Under the pieces are notes generated by a model, which saw nothing but the letters and a program-made list of their open reading frames with translations, was not told the DNA's origin and did not search any database. From Parasphingorhabdus sp. SCSIO 66989 (GTDB taxonomy: Bacteria; Pseudomonadota; Alphaproteobacteria; Sphingomonadales; Sphingomonadaceae), in assembly GCF_032852305.1 (NCBI RefSeq), contig NZ_CP136594.1, positions 310,001 through 374,000 of the forward strand: a stretch of DNA of 64,000 bases, given 5' to 3'. Below, in pieces: positions 36,401-43,074 of the stretch. Positions within the stretch are counted from its first letter, which is position 1; every line of letters begins with the position of its first letter. The position numbers were made by a program, and so were the translations under genes.

Positions 36401-36986
36401 CGTTGCCTTGGGCAATCTGAATGTCGCCAATGGAGAAGGGGCAATCGCACTGGGCAATGGCGCAATGGCCACTGCCGATGGCGCCGTCGCGATCGGCAAT
36501 GGTGCCATCGCCGATCGTCCCAACCATGTTGCGCTGGGCTCAAGCGTCTCAACCTATCGGTTTGCAGGTCTCACTTCTGATGTCAGCAATGCCGCGCAAC
36601 AGGGCGTTGTCAGTCTGGTCACCACCGACGCACTGGGCAATCTTGGTACCAGCAGCCTCAACCTCGCCTCGCTCAACCAGCTGGATGGCCGGGTGGCGAC
36701 GCTGGAAGGGCAGATGGTCGCCGCTTTCGATCTCGCCAATACGGTGGACCGCGATGCGCAGCGCGGCATCGCCTCGATCGCAGCACAAGCCAACCCGCAT
36801 TTCCCAAGCGCAGCGGGGCGGACAAGCTATGCCAGCAACTTTGCGGTGTATCGCGGTGAGGTCGGCTTCTCCCTCGGCCTGATGCATCGCCTCGACAGCG
36901 AAGCACCATTCGCGGTCACCGCAGGTGTGAGCTATGCAGGCGGCAACTCGACCGCAGTGCGTGCCGGCATTGCCGGGGAGTTTTGA
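27462..36986 (+). CDS. Giant trimeric autotransporter adhesin (YadA/Hia type)
   Basis: About 3174 residues from the ATG at 27462, chosen because ACAGGAG stands ten bases before and MRNIRNSLLLSTILTAGTTTLLITPQEARA is a signal peptide; the frame extends upstream to 27282 without protein character. The passenger is a long left-handed beta-roll head with AIG..A.A.G..S.A.G repeats, three blocks of a 16-residue variant (see separate entries), eight neck motifs (NTVSVG..GSERRIVNVADGT..DAA.VGQLN), alanine-rich coiled-coil stalk with three 56-residue repeats, and a C-terminal YadA-like anchor (about 3074-3174: LDGRVATLEGQM ... GEVGFSLGLMHRL ... GIAGEF) that forms a trimeric 12-stranded barrel. The product should be a very long surface fibre for attachment. 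The ligand is unknown. A strong terminator follows. Confidence 0.93.
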   Translation: MRNIRNSLLLSTILTAGTTTLLITPQEARAEDCILDTNGDGTANGTGGANSASGSGRLACGPNAIASGSASTAVGPRAEASGTDSVAIGGDGGDADDEGALAAGNQSTALGNEAKAYDNGATAIGFDARAGSNDGNPGNAINATAIGNAARASATSSTALGQGAVASGVRSSAFGANASATAPDTTASGQNAQAIGQRSSAFGVGSLAGRDDATAIGQGARAAGFNGTTAVGTGANATGNESTAIGFNSVANLRATALGNGAQASRGGSTAIGSAAVSSGLNSIAIGQGANASGDQSFAAGQGTIADFNDTTAIGHSADVGAINATALGANANAGGQSAISIGTRSAATGENSVAIGGDGTDGGNQGSIASGANSVALGGDSQANGEDATAIGAGAQAAAFGTAFGRLAISSASEALAIGQNSDATAVTATAVGTDAQATAIGAVSLGRQANASGTNALALGRSSVANQTGSIAIGGDGNDTGNEGAQATGDAAIALGMDATASGNNATAIGNSAAAAGVDGIAIGRGSGIGTSGPDNIASGRNSGRAVDGSFNIASGYSAGRNITGIANTAIGINSGRDVVGSSNIAFGPDAGRDVDGGYNTAIGEGAGRYIDGNYNHASGYYAGRNVTGNTNIANGNFAGGSISGSRNIAIGRLAGTNGSGAGPTLNIDRTVAIGDAAIARADDAVALGAGSIADTANTVSVGAAGSERRIVNVADGTTDTDAATVGQLNAAIAGAGGGSIYLDVDSTTAAASAGGTGAIAIGGDSTAGDSRAIAIGEDSNASAEDTTALGAGAQASFGESTAIGSGAQAVRFGSALGFNSEAGAQGSVAIGANTRALAGNAIGIGNGAVAAGTAGVAIGNNAGIGTTGAGNVASGEAAGQDVDGNGNIAGGRFAGGSVTGDANIAFGTTSGTNVSGSYNIATGTFAGQSVTGDYNFASGRYAGLAVLGDHNIANGYSAGRNVTGNDNISSGYSAGRNISGDSNIALGRNAGTNSPGGATLNINRTVALGDEAVASADDAVAIGSGARASGQSSVVIGDSAFSSSDGGVSIGNAAGANSTGEVNIATGAGAGSSVSGGYNLASGVSAGTRVTGYNNIALGRSAGRLVDGENNIASGYAAGLAVDGNRNIASGVDAGGSVTGDDNIATGIRAGTNVAGNSNIAIGSLAGTNGSGGATLNINRTVALGDQAVARADNAVALGAGSIADTANTVSVGSSGSERRIVNVADATGDNDAVNLSQLNAAIAGAGGGSIYLDVNSTGAAANASGADAVAIGSNARATNTDTIAIGRDAEANSDRVIALGAESVASGARSTAIGNQANASDEGSLAVGFRSDASGFGSVALGGTNGGADGAQASGESSTAVGSASLASGELSSAFGSGSEASGELSLAVGALADASANNATALGANAFAMASNATAVGRNANASGTSSVAVGANSVASEGGAVALGRNANASGVQALALGQSATANQQGTIALGGGSVASGIESIAIGRQSDATENGSVAIGGDSDSSGDGAQATGELATAIGSDAVASGELSSALGHLATASGVTSLALGQDSRATDTSAVAVGPTARATARNSVALGAGSRADQANTVSVGSATNQRRIVNVADGTGDNDAATVGQLNAVSSVADANSAELAYFDVNSIGAAASATATNAIAVGPGSQAVGVNSLALGNAAGASGAESIALGGIAAAVADGSIAIGGDGDFDGDGTLASGEQSTAIGSDSLASGERSVALGSEAVSSGESTVAVGANSAASGAGAAALGRNANASGLQALALGQNSRATNFSSVALGSNARATVNSSVALGASSVADQANTVSVGSPGFERRIVNVADGTGDNDVATVGQLNAAISGAGFAGSDYVVVNSTGTAASATGTDAIAIGQEAVASGPVALAIGRGADATQSQSVALGASAEALGGGSTAVGFSAEATEGDATAIGNAAEALGADATAVGAGSAAFADSVGVGAGAQAQNERAIAVGRTVVAAGEGAIAIGSDGNDVDFPSDPNIEIGAQAIGDYAIALGADAVALGESSIATGDGASAAGLDSIAIGTFSTATNVDSVAIGFNALADGDFAVAFGSESLASGEDAVALGAQAVALADDAIAIGDDSLVEGDNGIAIGDDARALAADGVAIGESAFIDTTAQNSLAFGKDASATAANAVALGAGSVADQADTVSVGASGAERRIVNVADGSAATDAATVGQVDTVATAAAAAQGDATQALANAAAAQSSADGAQGDATQALADAASAQTAADANADELVFFAANGAGAASVTGANSVAIGAGSVADEDNTVSVGAAGSERRIVNVADGTADADAATVGQLNTAIANVSVGGNPFVAINSTGLAANASGANAVAIGQASAASGANAVALGADSVADRDNSVSVGAAGSERQITNLAAGTQDSDAVNLAQLTAVGDATTTAQTAADAAQNDATQALTDAAAAQGDATQALADAATAQTAADDAQTDADQALSDASDAQASADAAQDSADANAEELAYFDVNSTGAGAVAFGTDGIAIGQNAQVGNGAVNGIALGNGAIVGDNITNAVALGAGSVADRNSTVSVGAVGSERQIVNVAAGTQDTDAVNLAQLTTVGDAASTAQTAADAAQNDATQALADAAGAQGTADTALANAATAQSSADQALSENVTQNGLIAGNAASAAAAQNTADQALADAATAQGTADTALANAATAQSSADQALAENVVQDGLIAANATSAAAAQSTADQALADAATAKGTADTALANAAAAQSSADQALSENVVQDGLIAANTASAAAAQNTADQALSDAATAQGTANTAISNAAAAQARADQAFNDAATAQLTADEARVEARDAMMAATQAGVDSAEAQAQADAAFQRAVEAQADADLARNNAMQAQVDADAAFALAESNSEELEYFAVNSTEPGSSATGSDAVAIGPQSTASGDRSVAIGAMAEASNGQSVSIGYSNVASGDGAVAIGNPNSAIGTGAVALGAGNSATGTGAVALGNLNVANGEGAIALGNGAMATADGAVAIGNGAIADRPNHVALGSSVSTYRFAGLTSDVSNAAQQGVVSLVTTDALGNLGTSSLNLASLNQLDGRVATLEGQMVAAFDLANTVDRDAQRGIASIAAQANPHFPSAAGRTSYASNFAVYRGEVGFSLGLMHRLDSEAPFAVTAGVSYAGGNSTAVRAGIAGEF
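29073..29456 (+). repeat. Adhesin head block 1: eight 48-base units
   Basis: Eight consecutive 16-residue units of the form NIASGxxAGRxVxGxx (first NIASGRNSGRAVDGSF, last NIAIGRLAGTNGSGAG) with no insertion or deletion. The period differs from the 14-residue period of the classic YadA head. A neck motif follows at about 29560. Confidence 0.85.
30081..30464 (+). repeat. Adhesin head block 2: eight 48-base units
   Basis: Eight 16-residue units, from NVASGEAAGQDVDGNG to NIALGRNAGTNSPGGA, continuous in phase. The last unit again ends in GTN and is followed by TLNINRTVALGDEAV, like the end of the other two blocks. Confidence 0.85.
30657..30992 (+). repeat. Adhesin head block 3: seven 48-base units
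   Basis: Seven 16-residue units, from NIATGAGAGSSVSGGY to NIAIGSLAGTNGSGGA, followed by the same TLNINRTVALGDQAV exit sequence. One unit fewer than blocks 1 and 2 suggests unit gain or loss by recombination. Confidence 0.85.
35376..35879 (+). repeat. Adhesin stalk: three 168-base tandem repeats
   Basis: Three consecutive 56-residue units begin at 35376, 35544 and 35712, each starting ADQAL(S/A)ENV.Q.GLIA. Fifty-six residues equal eight heptads, so unit number can change without breaking the coiled-coil register. Confidence 0.85.
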
Positions 36987-37015
36987 GGGCACATCAAACT
37001 ATCTCGTGCGGCAAA

Positions 37016-37050
37016 CAATGACCCGGGGCCAAAGCCCCGGGTCTTGTTCG
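37016..37050 (+). terminator. Terminator after the adhesin gene
   Basis: GACCCGGGGCcaaaGCCCCGGGTC forms a perfect 10-base stem followed by TTGTT, about 30 bases after the adhesin stop. It would end the long transcript before the mscS-type gene. The rest of 36987-37196 shows nothing else. Confidence 0.8.
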
Positions 37051-37196
37051 GCTGTCCAAGATGGCTCTGCTTGCTGACAAGCCGTTACACTATGGACCAG
37101 CTTTGGCGTTGTTCCACCGGTTATGCATGATAGACTGGGCAAACAGCAGCCATACAGGACTGCCTCGTTCCCCTTTTCACGATTTCCGGTGATAGC

Positions 37197-38591
37197 ATGT
37201 TGCGGCCCCATATTCTTCTATTTGCCCTCGGCCTGTTTCTGGCGGCTTCCCCTGTGTTGGCACAAGAAGCCGAGCTAGAGATTCCCGAGGCGGAAGAGCC
37301 GCTTGACCCGGATGATGTGCGCACGGCGCTGGAAGATATTATCGATGGTGAGGATGCTGACCCGGCGGAAGCGATCAGCACCGGCAATCCGGATATCGCC
37401 ATCGACGCGCTCGACATTGTTCTCGAGCCGCTGACGGCGGGGGAGCTGGAGCCCGAAATTGCCGGATGGCAGGCGCTGCTGCGCGCCGCGATTGAGGATC
37501 TGGCCGCTGCCGAGATGGAGCTGTATCGCTTCAACCAGCAGCGGGCGCGTGCGGCGGCGCAAGATGCGGGCATCAGCGAAACGGACGCCGAGGGCGACAC
37601 AGTCAGCCCGGAAAAGCTGGCGCTGATCGACCGGATATCGGCCTTGCGCGAGGTGCGCACCGCGCGGGCGGATCGGTTGCGCCATGTGCTCGATACCCAG
37701 ATTGCCCGGGGCGGTGACCCGGAAGATCAGGAAGAGGTCCGCGCCTATATCGCCGATGTTGGCGGCGTGCGTGTCGATACGCAAAATCTGCAGACCACCA
37801 TGTTAACGGTGCAGGAATGGGCCGGCGCGCGCGATGGTGGCCAGCGGCTGTTGCGCAATATCGGCGCGGTGCTGCTCAGCACATTGGGCTGGTATGTGCT
37901 TGGCTGGATCATCGGGCTGATCGTCTCGCGCACCTTTCGCCGCGCCGATCTTTCCTCCGAATTGCTCAGCCGCTTCCTGCGCAAATGGATTGCGCGCATT
38001 GCCGGCTTGCTCGGTTTCCTGTTCGGGCTGGCGTCTATCGGCGTCAATATGACCCCGGTTCTCGCCTCTATCGGCGCGGCGGGCTTTATCCTCGCCTTTG
38101 CGCTGCAGAACACCATCAGCAATTTTGCCAATGGCATATTGATCCTGTTCCAGCGGCCCTTTGATGCCGGGGACGAGATTGAGGCGGCGGGCGTGACCGG
38201 CATTGTCGAGCATGTCTCGCTCTTCTCCACCCATCTCAGCACCGCAGAAAACCGCAAGGTGATTATCCCCAATAATATGATCTGGGACGATGTGGTGGTC
38301 AATTCCACTGGCACCGAAACGCGGCGGCTCTCCATCGAAATCGAGGTCAGTGCCGATGATCATGATCTGGACGAGGCAGAGGCCAAGCTGGAGCAGATCA
38401 TGAATGAGCATCCCGACATTCTGCCCGACCCGGCCCCCGAAGCGACGCTCACCGGCGTCAGCGCCGAGGCGATCACCTTCACCTGCTGGCCCTGGGTGCT
38501 GACCAAGGACAAAGACCGAATGCGCCGCGAACTGGTGGCCCAATTCGGCCGCGAGCTTTCAGTGCTGAAGGGCGTGACCAAGAACCGGTAG
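37197..38591 (+). CDS. Mechanosensitive ion channel, MscS family
   Basis: A 464-residue inner-membrane channel that opens under membrane tension to release solutes. A signal peptide (about 1-22, ending VLAQ) precedes a long periplasmic alpha-helical domain (about 23-210). The MscS core follows: helices VLLSTLGWYVLGWIIGLIV, IAGLLGFLFGLASIGV, and the pore helix TM3 PVLASIGAAGFILAFALQNTISNFANGILILFQRPFDAGDEI, then the cytoplasmic beta and alpha/beta domains (IIPNNMIWDDVVVNSTGT). The extra N-terminal domain makes it closer to medium-size MscS-like paralogues than to E. coli MscS. No partner gene is nearby. Confidence 0.9.
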   Translation: MLRPHILLFALGLFLAASPVLAQEAELEIPEAEEPLDPDDVRTALEDIIDGEDADPAEAISTGNPDIAIDALDIVLEPLTAGELEPEIAGWQALLRAAIEDLAAAEMELYRFNQQRARAAAQDAGISETDAEGDTVSPEKLALIDRISALREVRTARADRLRHVLDTQIARGGDPEDQEEVRAYIADVGGVRVDTQNLQTTMLTVQEWAGARDGGQRLLRNIGAVLLSTLGWYVLGWIIGLIVSRTFRRADLSSELLSRFLRKWIARIAGLLGFLFGLASIGVNMTPVLASIGAAGFILAFALQNTISNFANGILILFQRPFDAGDEIEAAGVTGIVEHVSLFSTHLSTAENRKVIIPNNMIWDDVVVNSTGTETRRLSIEIEVSADDHDLDEAEAKLEQIMNEHPDILPDPAPEATLTGVSAEAITFTCWPWVLTKDKDRMRRELVAQFGRELSVLKGVTKNR

Positions 38592-38669
38592 CGCAGGGCT
38601 TCGGGTTACGTTTACGGTTCACGCGATCCCTTAATTGTCGATATGCGCGGCGCAATTGTGGCAGTCTGA

Positions 38670-38790
38670 TAGCCCCCCAAGCCCTCCCCTGGAGGGGAGG
38701 GCTTATTGTGTCGCACAAAGGCGCAAAGGCACAAAGATGCTATCCCCTTGGCGCAACCCCTTAGTGCCTTTGCGCCTTCGCGCGAGCATA
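38670..38790. repeat. Short inverted repeats after mscS-type gene
   Basis: AAGCCCTCCCCtggaGGGGAGGGCTT is a perfect hairpin followed by ATT and may serve as terminator. It is followed by GCGCAAAGGCACAAAG and its inverse CTTAGTGCCTTTGCGCC. No gene is seen in 38592-38797. Confidence 0.6.
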
Positions 38791-38797
38791 TATTCCC

Positions 38798-39082
38798 CTA
38801 CCGCTTGTGGTAATGGTTAGGGTATGCGGCAACGAGCTTAGTGATCTTAGAAAACATGAAAATCAGCACCATATTCGCTATTACAATCGCCAATACGATA
38901 GCCCAAAACTCTCCGCGTCGATCATAACCCACAGCTGGTCCAATCACTGAATGGATTAGTTCAACATAAACCGCAAAGAATGAAAAACAAAAATGATTGG
39001 CCTTCATACATTCAATTTGCGAATATATTTCAATCGCAATCCAGATATTTAGACCCAATGCAAATGCAGCATTCAATCTCAT
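38798..39082 (-). CDS. Small membrane protein, unknown
   Basis: A 94-residue protein with three likely membrane segments (ALGLNIWIAIEIY, FCFSFFAVYVELIHSVIG, FWAIVLAIVIANMVLIFMF) and a basic tail (PNHYHKR). I do not recognise a family. The ATG overlaps the stop of the upstream gene by four bases, so the two proteins are probably translated together. Low GC compared with flanking genes. Confidence 0.55.
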   Translation of the reverse strand: MRLNAAFALGLNIWIAIEIYSQIECMKANHFCFSFFAVYVELIHSVIGPAVGYDRRGEFWAIVLAIVIANMVLIFMFSKITKLVAAYPNHYHKR

Positions 39083-39378
39083 GATTCTTCATTCTGAGTA
39101 GGTAGAAAGCCCTCCGCGCCGCAGTGGGAACATTTTTTGGGAAGCCAGAAAGGCCCATAGAGTGTCGACAATATAAGCCACTTGCCGCTTCTTAGCCACG
39201 GCAGACGCCCGCAATTCAGGCATTTTTCCGTGTAGGCGCACATAGGGAGAAACATCAGTACTACGCCAGTAAAAGCCCGAATACCCGATTGGCTCTGGCT
39301 GCCGAATATGATCACATAAAAGAAACATACAGCTAAATAAATCCAAATACGAATACGCATCGACATTAAATAAGACAT
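39079..39378 (-). CDS. Small membrane protein with two CxxC pairs
   Basis: A 99-residue protein. Two hydrophobic segments occupy the N-terminal half (IRIWIYLAVCFFYVIIFG, IRAFTGVVLMFLPMCAY), followed by a cytoplasmic-looking tail with CLNC (about 53-56) and CSHC (about 83-86), which could form a zinc ribbon. I do not recognise the family. It is the first gene of the overlapping pair. Its composition is lower in GC than the neighbourhood, which fits a mobile origin. Confidence 0.55.
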   Translation of the reverse strand: MSYLMSMRIRIWIYLAVCFFYVIIFGSQSQSGIRAFTGVVLMFLPMCAYTEKCLNCGRLPWLRSGKWLILSTLYGPFWLPKKCSHCGAEGFLPTQNEES

Positions 39379-39450
39379 TTATTGTCCTCAGAACTACACT
39401 AAATAAGTCGACAGTCTAATAAACCCCTTAATTACCGAGAGGAAGGCGCA

Positions 39451-39529
39451 GGGGTAATTCGGGGATAGTTTCATGGGCAATGCGCTCAAACGCGACCGAA
39501 GCCATCAAAAACTGTCCCCGAATTACCCC
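39451..39529. repeat. REP-like palindrome, GGGGTAATTCGGGGA family
   Basis: The arms GGGGTAATTCGGGGATAGTT and AACTGTCCCCGAATTACCCC are inverted with one mismatch, followed inward by CATGG and CCATC. Motifs of this kind are typical of REP elements mobilised by RAYT (Y1) transposases; no such transposase gene is in the window. Confidence 0.65.
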
Positions 39530-40080
39530 GAATTACGCGAATTGCCTCAGCACCCTCTTACACGCTCTAACAATACGCACACCAAACATGTCCTACAAGC
39601 GCCATCGCTGCTATTCTTGTTTCGGCTCTTTCTATCCGTTGATCTCCCGCGACTATTTTCGCTGTTTACGGGCAAATGTGTCACCCGGCCTGTCTGGGTG
39701 CAAGCTATTGGCTTAAGCCATTGCCTTGCAACAGGAAAATGGCCGCACCACGCCCAATCCCTACGAAAATTACAGGGTGACACCCTGTCACTTGTGTCAC
39801 CTTTGGTTGGAATATCTCCGCGCCTCCGTGTCTCCGCGTGAGACTATTTCCCGCCCGATTGCGGGCAAGGTTTGTTCAAAAGGCATTGCGCGAGTGGCGG
39901 GCCCCCACCCCGCTGCGACTAAGCGCCTTACGGCGCCAAGTCTCGCTGCCCCTCCCCTAAAGGTGGAGGGGGTATAGCGCACAACCCCTTTGCGTCCTTC
40001 GCCTCTTCGCGAGAAACACTTGGCATTGCGAGAGCCTGCCACTTTGTTAGTCGGCAGCGACTATAGCAGCATATTGCCTG

Positions 40081-40137
40081 TGCCCCTCCACCACCTTTGG
40101 TGGTCCCCCTCCCCGAGACAAGCTCGGGGAGGATTTT
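40081..40137. repeat. CTCCCC/GGGGAG palindromic repeat
   Basis: CCCCTCCACCACCtttGGTGGTCCCCCTCCCCGAGacaagCTCGGGGAGG is the reverse-oriented form of the repeat at 661 and 63912, with the order of the two inner hairpins kept. Confidence 0.7.
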
Positions 40138-40247
40138 CCTCTCCGCGACTTCGCGTCTCCGCGTGAGATCATTCACGCGTTTCTGCAGCTCATAGGCGTG
40201 AACTTTGTGAACTTTGTGCAGCCATCATGCACGCCAGGGCACCGTCC

Positions 40248-43001
40248 CTAATCCTGCGCCTCGGCAATCCGTCGCCGCCAGCCCTGTATGCGGATGGCAC
40301 CCAGATTGACCAACGGTTCAGCATCATCCAGCACTATCGCCGGGGCCTTGAGTAGCTGGTCCGCCTCGATGGCATCTGCGGAGAGCTTTTCGACCCGCAG
40401 GGTATAGCGGCCATAGGGCACGCGATCGAACAGGAAGAAACCGTCAAATTCGGTCTCGGTGCTGGTGTGTATCCGGCCTTCCACGTCGAGAAGTTCCAGC
40501 TTCACCCCGCCAATACCGGTGCCGCTGGGCCGCACCAATGTGCCGTCTATCTCGCCCGCCGCCACCAGCGGCAGCTCGACCCGTGCGGCGACGCCCGGTC
40601 TTGGGGTCACCACGATCCCGGCACCGGCGGGCTGCAAATAGGGATCGGGCAGGCTGCCGGCATCGACGCCGACCAGCACCGGCTGAAACGGTTGCAAGCC
40701 ATCGATCACCGAGCGGCCATTGGCATCAGTCGGGGTCAGCGCCACGGTGCGTCCGGCGGTCAGTTCGACATCGGCTTCCAGCGGCTCATCATGCTGGCGG
40801 ATGCCATCGGCATTGATATCGCGGAACACCGTCGCCATCACCTGGCCATTGGTCGCCAGCCGCTCATTGCTGAAACGCAGCTGGCCATTGCGCGGATCGG
40901 GGCCGAGGCTGAAGGCAAGATTGATCCCGGCGGCAAAAGACCCATCGCTGGCCGCTTCAACACTGGTGTTCAATGAGAATTTGTCAAACTGGCGGATATA
41001 GCCAATGCCCAGGCGGGTGCGGTCAAGCTGGGCGTCAAAGCCAAGCTCTGCACGCCAGTTGGACCGCCGGCCCTGTCGCCATTCGCCGACTATGGTAGCT
41101 GATTGGAAGCGCGACTCCGGCGACAGACGGAAACGCGACTCCCCGCGCAGGCGGAACTTGCCAAGCCGGATATTGGCGCGCAACGCGGTGTCGAGCAGAC
41201 CATCGGGGTCAGGGCCAAAGCGGCTGGTATTGCGCACCCATTGCACCTCGCTGGTCAGCGACAGGTTACGCACCGCATAGGAGAAGCGGCCCGACGCCTC
41301 GAGCGTATCATTGCCAGTATTGCGCGATCGGTGCACCGCCTCCACCTCAATCGGGATGGTCGCATCGCCAGAACGGAAAAAGTGCGTCAGCGACAGGCGC
41401 TGGCGCCGGGTGACATTTTCCTGCAGCTGATCGGACCGGAAGCCATCATTGCCCCAGATGCTTTCCGCACGGACAAAGCTCTGGCCGAACTGACCAAGAA
41501 ACTGCCCGCGCACGGCATGATTGCCATCTGCATCATAAGCTCCGGAGATTTCGATCAGTGCTTGTCCGACGGCCCTGCGGCCCGACAACTCGAAGATGTT
41601 CGATCTCCTGCCAAAGATATTGAGGCTGTGAAACGCCGCGCCCAGCGATGTTCGCTTGTCGAGGCCATGTTCCAGCCCTAATGTGCCGCGCCAACCCTGG
41701 GTCGGCACCTCAACCGGATCGCGCAGCGTGATCAGATCGCGTCCGGCCTGGGTTGCACCGGCCCAATAATAGGTGTCGCCTGGCGGAATACTGTCCTGCC
41801 CCACCGGCAATGACAGCTTTTCGCGGCGTACCTGACCTTGCGGGCCGTAGAGCACGATCTCGAAATCATTGACCCCGAACAGCAGCGGCACATCGATAAA
41901 TTCATAGCGGCCATCGGCGCGGTTCTCGGTAAAAGCCAAAAGCTGGCCATTGCGATACAGCTCGGCATCCCAGCCGACGGGCAGCGATCCACGAAAGCTG
42001 GTGCGGTCAAAGGTGTCGGGGCGCTGGAGCGGACGATTGGTCACCAGCGCACCACGGCCAATCACGCTTTGCGCCACCAAGGGCGTGGAAATGGTCGCGA
42101 CATCGCCCACCGCCACCTGTGTCGCCTTGAGCGGGCCCAGCATGTCACCGCGTGGATCGGCGCGATAGGCCCGTACACGCAGGCTGTTCGGCACGCCTTC
42201 ATTGTCCGATGCCAGCCGTGCATCGACCGAGGCCTTGCCAATCTCGCCCGAGGCAAACAGTTCATAGCGCACATCAAACTGCCCCCTGCCCTGCGCCTGG
42301 TCGCGCAATCCGCCGACCGACAAAACCGCATCAACCGAAGGCGTTTCCCAGACCGAATAAGGCTGGTCCGCCTGCGGCAGATCGGCAAGGTCAAAGGCCT
42401 TGACCGGGCGGATACGTGCGGCACGCGCCTTGCGTTCAGCGGCGCGCTGAAACGGCAATTTGCGCTCCGAGGTCAGCAGCAACAGCGCATTGGAAAGATC
42501 AGGGGTCAGTGTCACGCCCAGCCAGTTGGACAAAGCGCGGCTATCCACGCACCAGCCTTCGGGCGTATCATAAAGATCGCCCGGCGCCAGTGACTGCCTC
42601 TTGTTCATGTTTTGTACTATATTCTGGTCACGGTCAACGGTGAGATTTTCCTCCTCCGCGAAAATCCAGCCAGTTGCGCGGCGCGACTTTTTGTCAAGCC
42701 GCACCGGAATATCGAGCGCCATAATCACATCGGCAAAATCGACGCAGACGCCCCTATCGGTGACATAGCCGCGCACCCCATCACCCAGTCGGAACTGGCC
42801 TGAGCGGATATCGAGAAGCAGAAAATCATCGTCATTGGCCTGCCAGCCATTGCTCGCACTATCGCTACCTATGGTGAACGATGCCTCCGCGGCGCTTTCA
42901 TTTTGCGCAAAGCCAGGCACGGCAAAAACCGCAGACAGACAGGCTGTCGCTGCGGCTAATGCTCTGAAAACAGGCTTTTTTAGGGAAAGGAGAGAGATCA
43001 T
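40248..43001 (-). CDS. Usher-like outer membrane protein of a chaperone-usher locus
   Basis: A 917-residue exported protein (signal peptide 1-32, ending GFAQ). An N-terminal domain with LLLDIRSGQFRLGDGVRGYVTDRGVCVDFADVIMALDIPVRLDKKSRRATGWIF is followed by a plug-like and barrel region (about 230-700) with features of ushers, such as LPVGWDAELYRNGQLLAFTENRADGRYEFIDVPLLFGVNDFEIVLYGPQG. The C-terminus (about 730-910) has carboxypeptidase-regulatory-like beta domains (GQVMATVFRDINADGIRQHDEP, EIDGTLVRPSGTGIGGVKLELLD). It should secrete and assemble subunits at the outer membrane together with the chaperone upstream. It is divergent from classical FimD-type ushers, so the call rests partly on its neighbours. 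Confidence 0.75.
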   Translation of the reverse strand: MISLLSLKKPVFRALAAATACLSAVFAVPGFAQNESAAEASFTIGSDSASNGWQANDDDFLLLDIRSGQFRLGDGVRGYVTDRGVCVDFADVIMALDIPVRLDKKSRRATGWIFAEEENLTVDRDQNIVQNMNKRQSLAPGDLYDTPEGWCVDSRALSNWLGVTLTPDLSNALLLLTSERKLPFQRAAERKARAARIRPVKAFDLADLPQADQPYSVWETPSVDAVLSVGGLRDQAQGRGQFDVRYELFASGEIGKASVDARLASDNEGVPNSLRVRAYRADPRGDMLGPLKATQVAVGDVATISTPLVAQSVIGRGALVTNRPLQRPDTFDRTSFRGSLPVGWDAELYRNGQLLAFTENRADGRYEFIDVPLLFGVNDFEIVLYGPQGQVRREKLSLPVGQDSIPPGDTYYWAGATQAGRDLITLRDPVEVPTQGWRGTLGLEHGLDKRTSLGAAFHSLNIFGRRSNIFELSGRRAVGQALIEISGAYDADGNHAVRGQFLGQFGQSFVRAESIWGNDGFRSDQLQENVTRRQRLSLTHFFRSGDATIPIEVEAVHRSRNTGNDTLEASGRFSYAVRNLSLTSEVQWVRNTSRFGPDPDGLLDTALRANIRLGKFRLRGESRFRLSPESRFQSATIVGEWRQGRRSNWRAELGFDAQLDRTRLGIGYIRQFDKFSLNTSVEAASDGSFAAGINLAFSLGPDPRNGQLRFSNERLATNGQVMATVFRDINADGIRQHDEPLEADVELTAGRTVALTPTDANGRSVIDGLQPFQPVLVGVDAGSLPDPYLQPAGAGIVVTPRPGVAARVELPLVAAGEIDGTLVRPSGTGIGGVKLELLDVEGRIHTSTETEFDGFFLFDRVPYGRYTLRVEKLSADAIEADQLLKAPAIVLDDAEPLVNLGAIRIQGWRRRIAEAQD

Positions 43002-43074
43002 GATATTGCGATTTGCAGATCAGCAGGGCCAGCCGGGTATATGCCCGCTCCTCTCTGGCCGAGCGCCCAGGTGC

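Larger units (their letters stand above)
39379..40247. other. Repeat-rich intergenic region without a convincing gene
   Basis: This 869-base gap holds the REP-like palindrome at 39451, a GTGACACCCTGTCAC palindrome near 39778, a copy of the CGCTGCGACTAAG..CCTTACGG hairpin at 39909-39956, and the CCCTCCACCACCTTTGGTGG repeat at 40081. The largest open frames lack ribosome sites and protein-like composition. It looks like a landing zone for repeats. Confidence 0.6.

Noticed and set aside
39473-39841. Possible 122-residue gene in the repeat-rich gap
   Set aside because: It starts inside a palindrome, has no ribosome site and shows no protein-like pattern.
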